Made by a program: the position numbers and the translations under genes. From Chloroflexota bacterium (GTDB lineage Bacteria; Chloroflexota; Anaerolineae; UBA4142), in contig JAMCQI010000049.1 of NCBI GenBank assembly GCA_023381515.1, positions 62,001 to 126,000 of the forward strand: a stretch of DNA of 64,000 nucleotides. The letters run 5' to 3'. A model generated the notes under the pieces. The model was not told the DNA's origin. It ran no database searches and saw only the letters and a list, made by a program, of their open reading frames with translations. Positions 25,072 to 33,433 of the stretch are shown in pieces. The first letter of the stretch is position 1. Each line of letters begins with the position of its first letter.

Positions 25072-26205
25072 TTATTCGTCCGGAGATTCATCGTCGAGTT
25101 CCTCGTCCTCGAGCTCTTCGTCGGCGAACTCGTCATCCGCGTCCCATTCCTCTTCTTCCAAATCATCGTCGAGGTCGTCTTCTCCGGGCTCCTCCTCTTC
25201 GAGGTCGCCGCCGAGGTCGTCCTCGTCCACTTCCGGCACCAGCTTCTCGTCGCCGGTATTCAGGTCCATAAGCAGGAAATCGGACGAGCGGGTAAATTCC
25301 AGCTCCTGAAGAGCTTCGCCGGCCAGAGAGCGCACGACTTCGTCCTTCGAACGCGCGGCAGCGGCGAGCGCTTCGCGCGCCTGCTTGCCGCCAATCTGCC
25401 CCAGGGCAGCAATGGCGGCGCCCTGCACTTCGCGGTCACTATCTTCGAGCAACTCGATCAAGCGGGGCACCGCGGTGCGGTCTTCCAATTCGCCGACTGC
25501 CCGAGCCGCTTCAAAGCGCATCCGAACATCGGCCGAATCCAGCTCGCTCGAAGCCGCCTCGCGCCAGTACTTGTCCGCGCTCCGCCCCATCGCGGAGATG
25601 GCGCTCGCTCGCATCTGCGTATCCTCATGGGCATACGCCGCGGCGATGACCTCGCGCATCAGGTCCTCGCTCCAGTAGGCGAGCGCTTCGAGCGCATGCG
25701 CACGCACGGCCACCGGCTCGGCGGGGTTGCGAATCGTCGCAAGGAGCGCTTGGTGGATCAAGTCCACGAACTGCGTTTGGGGCAGGCGGTCGTATTCGGC
25801 AAGCAGAACAAAACGCCCCAGAGCGTCGGCCGCTACGGCCCGCACCTGCGCGTCCGGATCGCTGCGCAAAAAACCGACGAGCGGCCTGATGAGACCGCTG
25901 TCTTCGTCTTCCCACAGTCCATCGATGGCGCTCGCGCGGACGCCGGGATCGTCGTCGTTCAGCATGTAGCGAAAGAGCACATTAAAATCTTTCTCAAAGT
26001 TGTCCTCGGCGAGATCCACCAGCATCCGTGCCGCGCGGCGCCGCCGTTCCGCCGGCACCGCAGCCCAGGTCTCTGCAAAGGGCGTCAGCTCTCTCTTGCC
26101 GGCACCCGACAGAGCCCCCAATGCGGTCGGCGAAAGCGCCTCGTCCTCACGCAGATGTGAGAGGGCACTATTGAAATCTATGAACAGTCTATCTTTACGT
26201 TCCAC
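25072..26205 (-). CDS. HEAT-repeat protein with a highly acidic C-terminal tail
   Basis: A 377-residue protein. Residues about 60-300 are HEAT repeats (DDPGVRASAIDGLWEDEDSG, DAQVRAVAADALGRFVLLAE, DREVQGAAIAALGQIGGKQA). The last 55 residues contain 36 Asp/Glu with only scattered hydrophobics, encoded by GAG/GAC-rich DNA. HEAT solenoids bind proteins, and long acidic tails occur in histone-mimic, chaperone or ribosome-associated proteins; the partner here is unknown. An extended -10 promoter lies just upstream, giving a leader of about 17 nt. Confidence 0.85.
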   Translation of the reverse strand: MERKDRLFIDFNSALSHLREDEALSPTALGALSGAGKRELTPFAETWAAVPAERRRRAARMLVDLAEDNFEKDFNVLFRYMLNDDDPGVRASAIDGLWEDEDSGLIRPLVGFLRSDPDAQVRAVAADALGRFVLLAEYDRLPQTQFVDLIHQALLATIRNPAEPVAVRAHALEALAYWSEDLMREVIAAAYAHEDTQMRASAISAMGRSADKYWREAASSELDSADVRMRFEAARAVGELEDRTAVPRLIELLEDSDREVQGAAIAALGQIGGKQAREALAAAARSKDEVVRSLAGEALQELEFTRSSDFLLMDLNTGDEKLVPEVDEDDLGGDLEEEEPGEDDLDDDLEEEEWDADDEFADEELEDEELDDESPDE

Positions 26206-26228
26206 AGTTGTCGATCCTCACTTGGCAT

Positions 26229-26237
26229 ATTATACCA
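26229..26237 (-). promoter_or_regulatory. Extended -10 promoter for the HEAT-protein gene
   Basis: The minus strand reads TGGTATAAT (complement of 26229-26237), a TGn-TATAAT extended -10 without a clear -35. The predicted start near 26222 is about 17 nt from the ATG at 26205. The remainder of the 26206-26442 gap holds the terminator at 26385-26419 and nothing else I recognise. Confidence 0.55.
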
Positions 26238-26384
26238 CACAATCCGAACGGGCCCTCGACAAAATGACCCACCGCGACCCCTGAAGGGCCCCTGCCGGCG
26301 GAAGCCATGGTGAATTCACAGCCGATCGCCGGTTCTCCGGACACCGCAAGTGGGGTCTTGGGACGATGAGGTCCATTTTCAGGC

Positions 26385-26419
26385 AACACAACAAAGAGAC
26401 CAGCCTCGAAAGGCTGGTC
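26385..26419 (-). terminator. Intrinsic terminator of the MFS transporter gene
   Basis: GACCAGCC (26398-26405) and GGCTGGTC (26412-26419) form a perfect 8-bp stem with a 6-nt loop. On the minus strand TCTTTGTTGTGTT follows. It lies 24 bp past the stop at 26443. Confidence 0.85.
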
Positions 26420-26442
26420 TGTGAAGGGCTTGGGCGGTGTCG

Positions 26443-27948
26443 CTATTCTACCACCACCGGTGCGGCGAGCTTGCGGCGGTCTTCCTTGCCGCGCACAAAC
26501 GACGCTGCCGCCGCGGCGAGCGAGAGCACGATCGACACATAGAATGCACTGTGCATGCCGACAACGAATGCCTGCATCGGCGCCGAGCCGAGCACGACAT
26601 TGGTCCCGACAAAGAGCTGCATCATCACAGCCTGCGGCAAGCTCCCCGCCGCGACGGCGAGCGACAAGGCGAAACTCGTCACCATGCCCGCCTGCCGAAA
26701 GGTCGCGAGCGTTGCCGAAGCAATCCCCAGCCGGTGCACCGGCGCTCCATTCATGGCCGCGCTTGTATTCGGCGACCAGAACAAGCCCCCTCCCAAACCC
26801 ATCAATGCCAAGCCGGCAGCAAGCTCGACGTAGGACGTCGTCGGACTCAGATTGGTGAACCAAAACAGCGCCGTGCCTTGGAGCAGCAGCCCGATCGTCG
26901 CCGGAACCCGGGCGCCAATGCGATCCGCCAGCGTGCCGCTTAGCGGAGCTATGATGGAAGATACGATCGGCAGAGGGATTAAAAGCAATGCAGCCGTCAG
27001 CGGGTCATACCCGCGGACTGCTTGCAGATAGAATACGATCAAAAAGTTGACCGCGAACAGTCCGAGCGATTGGAGCATTGCGGAGAGGACGGAAAAGTTG
27101 TATACCCGATTGTTGAAGAGAGTAAAGTCCAGCATCGGATCCGCCGCCCTTTTTTCCCACAGGACGAAAGCTATAAGCATGACTATAAAAAGCGCGAACA
27201 AGGCAAGGATCGGCGCCGAGGTCCACGAAAACTCGATGCCGAGTGTCAGGGCCACGAGCAGGGCAACCAAGCTGAGGCTGAACAGGACGGCACCCACCGG
27301 ATCAAAGCGCTCCCCACTCTTGCGCGACGACACTTCGCGCAGCGCGCGATACGCCCACACGGCTCCCAAGATGCCAATCGGCACATTGATGAAGAAAATC
27401 CAACGCCAATCGGCGACCGCGAGAATAATGCCGCCGAGAATGGGGCTGGCGACGCCGCCAATGGCCCAGGTGACCGCATTGATGCCGAGCGCACGTCCCC
27501 GTTCGTTCGCTGGGAATACCTCGGCGATGATCGCCGTGCTGTTCACCATCATCATCGCCGCCCCCGCGCCCTGCACCAAGCGGAACAGGATCAATTGCTC
27601 TGCGCTCTGAGACAAACCGCACAAAGCTGAACCGACGGTAAAGACGACAAAGCCCAGGTTATACATTCGCACCCGGCCGAACATATCAGCCACCCGGCCA
27701 AACGTCAGCAGGAAGACGGTGCTCATCAGAATATAGCCCATGATGACCCATATCATTTCGACCAGGTCGGCATGCAGCTTGACCATCATGTCGGGGAGCG
27801 CCAGGATCACGATACTCCCATCGACGGCTGCCATGAGCGCACCGATCGACGTGACGCTCAGAGCTACCCATTTGTACTCAAAACGCCCGAGCCAGCCCGC
27901 ATGAGCTGGCAAGGTTCCCGCCGTGGGGACCTTTTTTGTCTGTTCCAT
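26443..27948 (-). CDS. MFS multidrug exporter, DHA2 (14-TMS, EmrB/QacA) family
   Basis: A 501-residue protein with about 14 membrane segments. VDGSIVILALPDMMVKLHAD, with the conserved Asp in helix 1 (motif D1), LTFGRVADMFGRVRMYNLGF (motif A) and LGGIILAVADWRWIFFINVP (motif C region) identify a proton-driven drug/H+ antiporter. It lies downstream of the decayed DrrAB genes and the MarR gene on the same strand, so it may be the surviving functional member of a MarR-controlled efflux operon. Confidence 0.92.
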   Translation of the reverse strand: MEQTKKVPTAGTLPAHAGWLGRFEYKWVALSVTSIGALMAAVDGSIVILALPDMMVKLHADLVEMIWVIMGYILMSTVFLLTFGRVADMFGRVRMYNLGFVVFTVGSALCGLSQSAEQLILFRLVQGAGAAMMMVNSTAIIAEVFPANERGRALGINAVTWAIGGVASPILGGIILAVADWRWIFFINVPIGILGAVWAYRALREVSSRKSGERFDPVGAVLFSLSLVALLVALTLGIEFSWTSAPILALFALFIVMLIAFVLWEKRAADPMLDFTLFNNRVYNFSVLSAMLQSLGLFAVNFLIVFYLQAVRGYDPLTAALLLIPLPIVSSIIAPLSGTLADRIGARVPATIGLLLQGTALFWFTNLSPTTSYVELAAGLALMGLGGGLFWSPNTSAAMNGAPVHRLGIASATLATFRQAGMVTSFALSLAVAAGSLPQAVMMQLFVGTNVVLGSAPMQAFVVGMHSAFYVSIVLSLAAAAASFVRGKEDRRKLAAPVVVE

Positions 27949-27992
27949 TTCACCTTCCTGATATAGAGTCTGTTCTCGAACAAAGGTGTGCG

Positions 27993-28491
27993 TTAAATGA
28001 CCACACTCGGGTACAATCGCCCGCCAATAAAGACAAGGATCGCCGTCGCCACCACCAGAATGACCAAGTCCGGACCTATGCCGTACGAACTCGTCGCTTG
28101 CGTCAGCATGAGCGCACGCAGAGCATCCACCTCATAGGTCAGCGGATTCACGTGCGAGATGACCTGCAGCCAGGCCGGCATGATCGAGATCTGGTAGATC
28201 GCATTGCTCGCAAAAAAGAGCGGCATCGTCAGCACCTGGCCGATGCCCATGAACCGCTCGCGGGTCTTGACCAGGCACGCGATGATGAGCGAAAAGATCG
28301 AGAAAAAGGCGGCGCTCAAAACCACCACCAACAGCACCCCGAGCAGGGCCAGCGGGTTCCAATTGATCGCAACCCCCAGGAGCCACGCCAGCGCATAGAT
28401 GACCACCGCCTGGGAGCTCGGTCGCGTCGTGGCGGAGCTTGCGTATTTCGAGCTCGGCATTGACGAGCGTCTTGTCGATAAAGCCGATCAC
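27993..28491 (-). pseudogene. DrrB-like ABC-2 exporter permease with internal deletion and frameshift
   Basis: The 5' part, from GTG 28491, encodes DKTLVNAELEIRKLRHDATEL, the normal DrrB N-terminus shown here as LVNAELEIRKLRHDATEL, up to about 28414. The sequence then continues in another frame with QAVVIYALAWLLGVAINWNP and a normal C-terminal half (FFASNAIYQISIMPAWLQ, HVNPLTYEVDALRALM, GGRLYP) to the stop at 27993. About 100 residues (the first membrane helices) are missing at the junction near 28413. The C-terminal frame has its own ATG at 28460 but would lack half the permease. Confidence 0.82.
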
Positions 28492-28528
28492 CGCCTGGAA
28501 TGTGCCGGACGGGCGCGGCAGGGCAAGA

Positions 28529-28912
28529 TCAGCCCAGCCGCCGTGCGTTACGTCGCGTCCGACTAGTTTCACGGTAACTTGCTCCTGATTCAAGCTCACT
28601 CCCCGTATAGTGGGCAAAGACTTGGTCGAGCGTCGCTCCGTTCCCGCCGATTGAAGCCTATGGTTCCGCGGGCGTGCCCAGGGCCGCGTCCTGGCCGAGA
28701 TCAAATCCGGCAATGCGCGCTTTGCCCGAAGTAGGCGGCAGGAGCGTTGTCAGCATCTTGAGCGAGGTCGTCTTGCCCGCACCGTTTGGCCCAGGCAAGC
28801 CAAAAACCTCTCCCGGCTCAATAGATACTGAGAGCTTGTTGACCGCGGTCAAGTGGCCAAAGCGACGCGTCAGGCCGTCGGTTTGGAGGATCGGCTTGGC
28901 TTCACCGGACAT
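28529..28912 (-). pseudogene. DrrA-like ABC exporter ATPase with internal deletion
   Basis: The N-terminal 80 residues are normal (LTRRFGHLTAVNKLSVSIEPG, split as LTRRFGHLTAVNKL, and Walker A GPNGAGKTTSLKML). The frame then hits TAG at 28658-28660. Immediately after, in the same frame, GATLDQVFAHYTG and SRTRRNARRLG are the usual DrrA C-terminus, ending at 28529. The signature, Walker B and about 200 residues are absent, so it cannot hydrolyse ATP. The ATG at 28912 overlaps the marR stop region. Confidence 0.8.
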
Positions 28913-29366
28913 TTTCAAGCACCTCGCGTTCGGATGTAAAGAGAGACAGCAGGGTTTCCATCGCTTGCAGTACGGTCGCGCGTCTGGAGGCCGGAAGCAT
29001 TTCGAACAGGTCGGCAAAATGGGTCTGGGCCGAGACTCGCGCGGATCGCAGCAACGCGCGTCCTTGCGGAGTCAGTTCGAGGGTTGCCCGACGCCGATCT
29101 TCCGGTTGAAATTCGCGCGTCAGCAACTTTTCGATGACCAGACCATCCACCATCTTGGACATGGAAGGCAGAGTCACCCCGATGTACTCGGCGGCTTGCG
29201 ACAAGGACGCGCCGGGATTGCGGTCGAGGAAACCGAGCACATGAAACTGGGGTAAGGAAAGCCCGGGAGCGGCCTGGCTCCGCATCTGCACTCGTATCGC
29301 GCGCATCACCAGCGGCACGACTTCGAGCACCTCCTGGGCGACTAGATTGGGGGTAGCCTCCATCAT
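28902..29366 (-). CDS. MarR-family transcriptional regulator
   Basis: A 154-residue protein: a helical dimerisation region, the HTH GASLSQAAEYIGVTLPSMSKMVDGLV and the wing TREFQPEDRRRATLELTPQG with the conserved DxRR. MarR proteins repress efflux genes until they bind a small molecule. It is first in a minus-strand array with the decayed DrrAB genes and the MFS exporter. Its own promoter overlaps an inverted repeat (29384-29398), which suggests autorepression. Confidence 0.92.
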   Translation of the reverse strand: MMEATPNLVAQEVLEVVPLVMRAIRVQMRSQAAPGLSLPQFHVLGFLDRNPGASLSQAAEYIGVTLPSMSKMVDGLVIEKLLTREFQPEDRRRATLELTPQGRALLRSARVSAQTHFADLFEMLPASRRATVLQAMETLLSLFTSEREVLENVR

Positions 29367-29383
29367 GGTTAACCTCTCTAACG

Positions 29384-29424
29384 ATTAGATTTGCTAATTA
29401 TATTCAGATTAGCCTTCTTGTCAA
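29384..29424 (-). promoter_or_regulatory. Consensus promoter with overlapping MarR operator candidate
   Basis: On the minus strand TTGACA (complement of 29419-29424), a 16-nt spacer and TATAAT (complement of 29397-29402) are perfect hexamers. The inverted repeat ATTAG-ATTTG-CTAAT (29384-29398) overlaps the end of the -10 and the start site, where repressor binding would block transcription. The start codon is at 29366. Confidence 0.78.
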
Positions 29425-29496
29425 GGGAGAGCAAGAAAGCGTGGAAGAAGCAGAGAGGTAATGGGAGGGCAGGGGGATGAGGTGACCAGAGTCCAA

Positions 29497-29525
29497 TTGT
29501 CCCGCTCGGGACAACGTGGTATACT
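29497..29525 (+). promoter_or_regulatory. Promoter with a perfect palindrome spanning the -35 and spacer
   Basis: TTGTCC (29497-29502), 17 nt, TATACT (29520-29525). The palindrome TTGTCCCG-CT-CGGGACAA (29497-29514) covers the -35 and most of the spacer, a typical repressor position. The predicted start near 29532 leaves a leader of about 230 nt before the gene at 29766; that leader holds two 20-codon reading frames. Confidence 0.65.
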
Positions 29526-29583
29526 GGGTAAGGTGTGGCTAGACCTTTAGCGGGGCACGTCACTCTCGAGAGGAGGCCGAGAC

Positions 29584-29646
29584 GTGATCACTCGCAGGGT
29601 GGTCGTCAGTCAAGCTGGCCCAGATCATCAAGGCGCCTGCCGCTAG
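29584..29646 (+). CDS. Possible 20-residue leader peptide
   Basis: GTG 29584 follows a perfect AGGAGG (29571-29576) by 7 nt and encodes MITRRVVVSQAGPDHQGACR, then TAG. It lies in the 5' leader downstream of the palindrome-controlled promoter. The ribosome site is its main support; length and composition alone would be chance. A second 20-codon frame (ATG 29657 to TAG 29719) follows without a good ribosome site. Confidence 0.35.
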   Translation: MITRRVVVSQAGPDHQGACR

Positions 29647-29765
29647 ACGCGCGAGCATGTCCAGCAGCAGGCGCTTGAATTTCTGTTCGCAGAACATCGG
29701 TCTCGCAGCCGCCGTGTAGTTTGGGCCGCAGCCTGAAAGCAGTTCACTTTCGGAGGTGATTGGCC

Positions 29766-30308
29766 ATGAATGATTCTGACCAGGCTTACTCTCAGGTCGT
29801 TTTGCTCACCGCGACTCACTCGATTTCCGGACAGCTGGAGGTCGGAGAGCGGCGTCTATCGGACTTTCTCAACGCGCTTCAAGGCTCGGTGGTTGTCTTG
29901 GAGAACGCAACCATCGCGGAGCTCAGCCATCCAGGCAAGCCCGTCGCCCGCCAGTTGTATGTCGCCGTTCGCAGGCCAAGCATTGTCATTATTTTTGAGT
30001 CCGTTCCCAGAGTAATCCCGCCAACCTTGCGACTGTATACTTACAAGCCAAAACAGGCGCATATGGTGCTCCTCGCGCTCTCGGGTATGGAGATTCGGGG
30101 CAAGATACACACAACCGGGGCTCTTGACGTCCGCAATATGGTCTCGTCGCCAGGGGAGCGATTCTTGGCGGTCACTGACGCACGTGTGACGCTGGGGGCC
30201 GTCGACCGCGGTCTGATCGAGCAGGAAGCGATCATGGTCAACACGGATCATATCGAGTCAGTCGCGGAAATTCCCGAGGAGCCTCGCGAAAAGCTTCAGT
30301 CAGCATGA
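29766..30308 (+). CDS. Uncharacterised protein with an internally duplicated beta-rich module
   Basis: A 180-residue soluble protein. GGAGGTGAT lies 5 nt before ATG 29766. Two segments resemble each other: ISGQLEV...RRLSDFLN...VVVLENATI (about residues 17-47) and IRGKIHT...LDVRNMVS...FLAVTDARV (about residues 108-139), followed in each half by other conserved-looking strands. This suggests two copies of a small beta domain of the type 'GxLxL..G.RLSDFLN......L.DA.I' that I associate with uncharacterised bacterial proteins. It is followed by a YdcZ-type membrane protein, perhaps translationally coupled. Confidence 0.7.
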   Translation: MNDSDQAYSQVVLLTATHSISGQLEVGERRLSDFLNALQGSVVVLENATIAELSHPGKPVARQLYVAVRRPSIVIIFESVPRVIPPTLRLYTYKPKQAHMVLLALSGMEIRGKIHTTGALDVRNMVSSPGERFLAVTDARVTLGAVDRGLIEQEAIMVNTDHIESVAEIPEEPREKLQSA

Positions 30309-30355
30309 ATGGCAAGCGGCTAGGGACATCCGGTTCATACTTGGGAGTCAGAGGC

Positions 30356-30793
30356 ATGCAGAGCATACTTGTCGTCATGGTGGTCGCGCTCGCAGGTGGG
30401 GTGGCCGTGGGACTTCAGGGTCCGTTGACGAGCTTGATGAGCCAGCGTCTGGGCACACTCGAGAGCGTTTTCATCGTCCATCTCGGCGGGACGCTTTTAG
30501 CGGGCCTCCTCCTCCTCGCCGTTGGAGGCGGGAATCTGGGCGCCTGGCGGACCGTGCCCTGGTATGCGCTCGCGGCCGGCTCGCTCGGGCTCGTCATCCT
30601 CAGCGCGGTTAGCTACACAATTCCACGCATCGGTGTGGCCACTTCTGTCACCCTCATTGTGGCCGCCCAACTCATTACGGCGTCATTCCTGGACCAATTC
30701 GGTTTCCTGGAAACAGCTGTCCGCCCTCTCGATCAGAGTCGTTTGATCGGTATGCTCGTTCTTTTTGTGGGAACCTGGCTGATAGTACGTTGA
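30356..30793 (+). CDS. YdcZ-family DMT-type membrane protein
   Basis: A 145-residue protein with four to five membrane helices and the YdcZ pattern GPLTSLMSQRLGTLESVFIVHLGG, split as MSQRLGTLESVFIVHLGG, and VSYTIPRIGVATSVTLIVAAQL. The ATG at 30356 is preceded by GGAG at 8 nt; an alternative ATG at 30305 overlaps the previous stop (ATGA) but has no ribosome site. Members often act as half-transporters of unknown substrate. It converges on spoVR with 4 bp between. Confidence 0.82.
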   Translation: MQSILVVMVVALAGGVAVGLQGPLTSLMSQRLGTLESVFIVHLGGTLLAGLLLLAVGGGNLGAWRTVPWYALAAGSLGLVILSAVSYTIPRIGVATSVTLIVAAQLITASFLDQFGFLETAVRPLDQSRLIGMLVLFVGTWLIVR

Positions 30794-30797
30794 GCAG

Positions 30798-32216
30798 TTA
30801 CGCCGCCATGGAAGCTACAGACAGTGCCGGGCCCCCGATGCCCGCTTCTACCCTGAGGCCATTCGGTCCGAAGAAGAATTTGACTCGCTTGTCGCCCTGC
30901 GTGGTCTCGAGATAGATGGGCGCCTTCCACAGCTCATAGAGGTACCCGAGCGTCTTTTCCGCATAGCGCTGATCGAGATCCCCCAGCGAGCCCTTCTCGT
31001 GCCGCAGGTGCAATTCCCCCCGCTCCACCTCCGTAATCACGATCTTCGGGGCGCCATAGTTGTAGCGCGGGGCGAGCAGCTGTCGGATAATCTCGTCGTA
31101 CTCCCGACTTTTGATCTCGATGTCCTCCTCGTCCGCATCCTCCTCGTCCGCATACCCATACGTCAGCAGCTTGAGCTCCCCCGCCAGCTCCGGCGTCAGA
31201 TAGTTCGACAGAAACGAAATGTCATTCTCCGTCGCCCGCACCTCGAACAGCTTCCCCCACCCATCCAGCTTCGCCTCCCCTGCCGCATAGCTCGCATCCC
31301 ACCGCTCTTTGATGTCCACCAGAATCTTGTACCCCAGATAGTACGGGTTCAGCTGCAAGGGACTCCCCGGAGTCACCACCCCCGCATGCAGCCGGGCAAA
31401 CTCGATCGTCTCCTTGGGCGACAGGTCCACATACCGATTCAGCAACTCCGCATGCCAGAAGGACGCCCACCCCTCGTTCAATACCTTGGTCTCGAATTGC
31501 GGGAAAAAGTAGTACGCTTCCTCTCGGATGATCTCCAGCACATCCTTCTCCCACTCCTCCACCGGCGCATAGTTCGCCAGAAACCACAACACGTCCTTCT
31601 CCGCATGCGGCGGCAGCTTCTCCCCAATCACCGCCGTCCCCAGCGAGAGCCCGTCCTCCCCAAACAGGTCCGCATACGCCCCCCGCACCACCTCCTTCTC
31701 CACCACCTCCCGCCCCGGATACCGCTTCCGGTTTAACCCTTTGTGCGAATCGAGATGCCGGTCCAACGCAAACCCCATGTCCATCAGGTGCTCCACCCGC
31801 TCCAACCCGTACCGCTCGATGTACTCGTCGATCCGCCGCGCATGGTCCACCGCCTCGTTCACCATGTTCCGGTTCGTCCCGTCAAAGTACACGTTGTTCC
31901 GAAAAAAATCGCTGTGCGCCAGCACGTGCGCCCCCACCAGCAGATTCTCAATCTCGTCGTTCGTATCCAGCAAAAACGCATAGCACGGGTCGTTGTTCAA
32001 CACGATCTCGTAGATCTTGGACAGCCCCATCTCCCCGTGAATCTTGTGGTGGTTGTACACCTTGCCATAACTCCAGTGCTGCGCCCGCGTCGGCAGCCCG
32101 TACGCCGCGATTTCGTGCATGATGTCGAGCGGGATTACTTCAAAGTAGGTGTCGAACGGCTTGAGCCCCGCCGCCTGCGCTAGCTTCTCAATCTCGATGA
32201 GACGATCTTCGAACAC
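30798..32216 (-). CDS. spoVR: SpoVR family protein
   Basis: A 472-residue protein of normal SpoVR length. ARHWSYGK-type motif appears as RAQHWSYGKVYNHHKIHGEM, split as AQHWSYGKVYNHH, with IVLNNDPCYAFLLDTND, VLAHSDFFRNN and EGWASFWHAELL (possible His/Glu metal-ligand positions). It is the third member of the conserved prkA-yhbH-spoVR set (yeaG-yeaH-ycgB in E. coli), linked to starvation and stress survival and to spore cortex formation in Bacillus. It begins 9 bp after the yhbH-like gene. Confidence 0.96.
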   Translation of the reverse strand: MFEDRLIEIEKLAQAAGLKPFDTYFEVIPLDIMHEIAAYGLPTRAQHWSYGKVYNHHKIHGEMGLSKIYEIVLNNDPCYAFLLDTNDEIENLLVGAHVLAHSDFFRNNVYFDGTNRNMVNEAVDHARRIDEYIERYGLERVEHLMDMGFALDRHLDSHKGLNRKRYPGREVVEKEVVRGAYADLFGEDGLSLGTAVIGEKLPPHAEKDVLWFLANYAPVEEWEKDVLEIIREEAYYFFPQFETKVLNEGWASFWHAELLNRYVDLSPKETIEFARLHAGVVTPGSPLQLNPYYLGYKILVDIKERWDASYAAGEAKLDGWGKLFEVRATENDISFLSNYLTPELAGELKLLTYGYADEEDADEEDIEIKSREYDEIIRQLLAPRYNYGAPKIVITEVERGELHLRHEKGSLGDLDQRYAEKTLGYLYELWKAPIYLETTQGDKRVKFFFGPNGLRVEAGIGGPALSVASMAA

Positions 32217-32225
32217 GCGCCCCCC

Positions 32226-33395
32226 TCAATTCTCCCGCACTTTGAGAAATTCTCGCAGCGCTTCGTACACCTGCTCGCGCCGCTCGATCGTTACCGGGAT
32301 AAAGCGTGGGTGATGGATCGTACCCAACTGGCGATATAGAGTGCTCCAGGGCGGGTCGCGAAAGGGCGTGTACGTAGACTTGCCCCTAAAGAACTCGTCG
32401 TAGTTCACCTCGCCGTAGCCGACCATGGTGCTCACGTCGAGCAGCTCCTTGATGAGCCGAATGCAGCGGGGGTTATCATCGGCAAAGTTGTCGCCATCGG
32501 AAAAGTGAAACACATAATTGTTCCACCGCGTCCGCGGGTGGTGCTTGGTGATGTGATCGAGGGCAACTTGGTAAGCGCTGCTGCACCGCGTGCCGCCGCT
32601 GTTGGATAGGGTGAAGAAATCTTTCTCGGGGACGATGGCCGCCTCGGTATCATGGGCAATGAAGATCGTCTCCACGGTCCGGTACTTGAGCTGCAGGAAA
32701 CGGACCATCCAGAAGAAAAAACTCTTGGTGATGTACTTTTTCTCGGTCGTCATCGACCCGCTCCGGTCCATCAAGAGATACACCGCACAGTTCGACTGGT
32801 ATTCCTCATGAATCTCGGGAACGCGAAAGCGCAAGTCGTCGTCCGTGATCTTGCCGACTTTCGTTTCGCCCTTGGCCGCTTGGCGCTTGATATTCTCTCG
32901 GAGCGAGCGCCGCCAGTCCAGGTTGACCAGCGGACCTTTCTTCCGAATGTCCTCGTAGCGCACCGTCGTCGTCTTGATCTGGTCCTTGGCTTTCTCTTCC
33001 AGCCACGGAAGCGCCAGGTCCTCTACCATCATGCGGGTCAGGTCGTCCAGCGACATCTCCGCCTCGTAGATTTCCTGCCCAGGTTGATTCCCCCCCGGAC
33101 CTCCGCCCGCCCCGTCCCCTTCCTTCGCAATCACATCGCCCGGATTCCCCGGCCCCTGCCCCACCCCTCGCCCGTTCGTCGCCCGGTCGAAGATGAACCG
33201 ATACTGGTCGAGGTACCGCACCGGAATCTTGATCATCTTTTGGCCGTCGGACGTGATGATCGTTTCCTCTCCGATCAGCTCGCGCAGGTTTTGCTTGATC
33301 GCTTCCCGGACTCGCTTGTCATGCCGGATGGAATCTTTCAAGCCCCGGCGGCGCAAATCCCAGGGAATTTCCATATTGCAGACGACAATTGACAT
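32226..33395 (-). CDS. yhbH: DUF444 (YhbH/YeaH) family protein
   Basis: A 389-residue protein. The N-terminal DLRRRGLKDSIRHDKRVREA is typical of DUF444. A VWA-like domain follows, with YLLMDRSGSMTTEKKYITKS (DxSxS metal site), IFIAHDTEAAIV and SNSGGTRCSSAYQVAL. A Gly-rich stretch (GVGQGPGNPGDVIAKEGDGAGGGPGGN, about residues 78-105) is low-complexity. I choose ATG 33395 after GGAGGGGTG; the frame is open to 33488. It works with PrkA and SpoVR in the same operon. Confidence 0.95.
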   Translation of the reverse strand: MSIVVCNMEIPWDLRRRGLKDSIRHDKRVREAIKQNLRELIGEETIITSDGQKMIKIPVRYLDQYRFIFDRATNGRGVGQGPGNPGDVIAKEGDGAGGGPGGNQPGQEIYEAEMSLDDLTRMMVEDLALPWLEEKAKDQIKTTTVRYEDIRKKGPLVNLDWRRSLRENIKRQAAKGETKVGKITDDDLRFRVPEIHEEYQSNCAVYLLMDRSGSMTTEKKYITKSFFFWMVRFLQLKYRTVETIFIAHDTEAAIVPEKDFFTLSNSGGTRCSSAYQVALDHITKHHPRTRWNNYVFHFSDGDNFADDNPRCIRLIKELLDVSTMVGYGEVNYDEFFRGKSTYTPFRDPPWSTLYRQLGTIHHPRFIPVTIERREQVYEALREFLKVREN

Positions 33396-33433
33396 GTTCA
33401 CCCCTCCCTGACGCTCTCTGGTCAGCGCGCCAA

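Noticed and set aside
30999..31736. 245-codon plus-strand frame
   Set aside because: Antisense to spoVR; produced by strong third-position bias.
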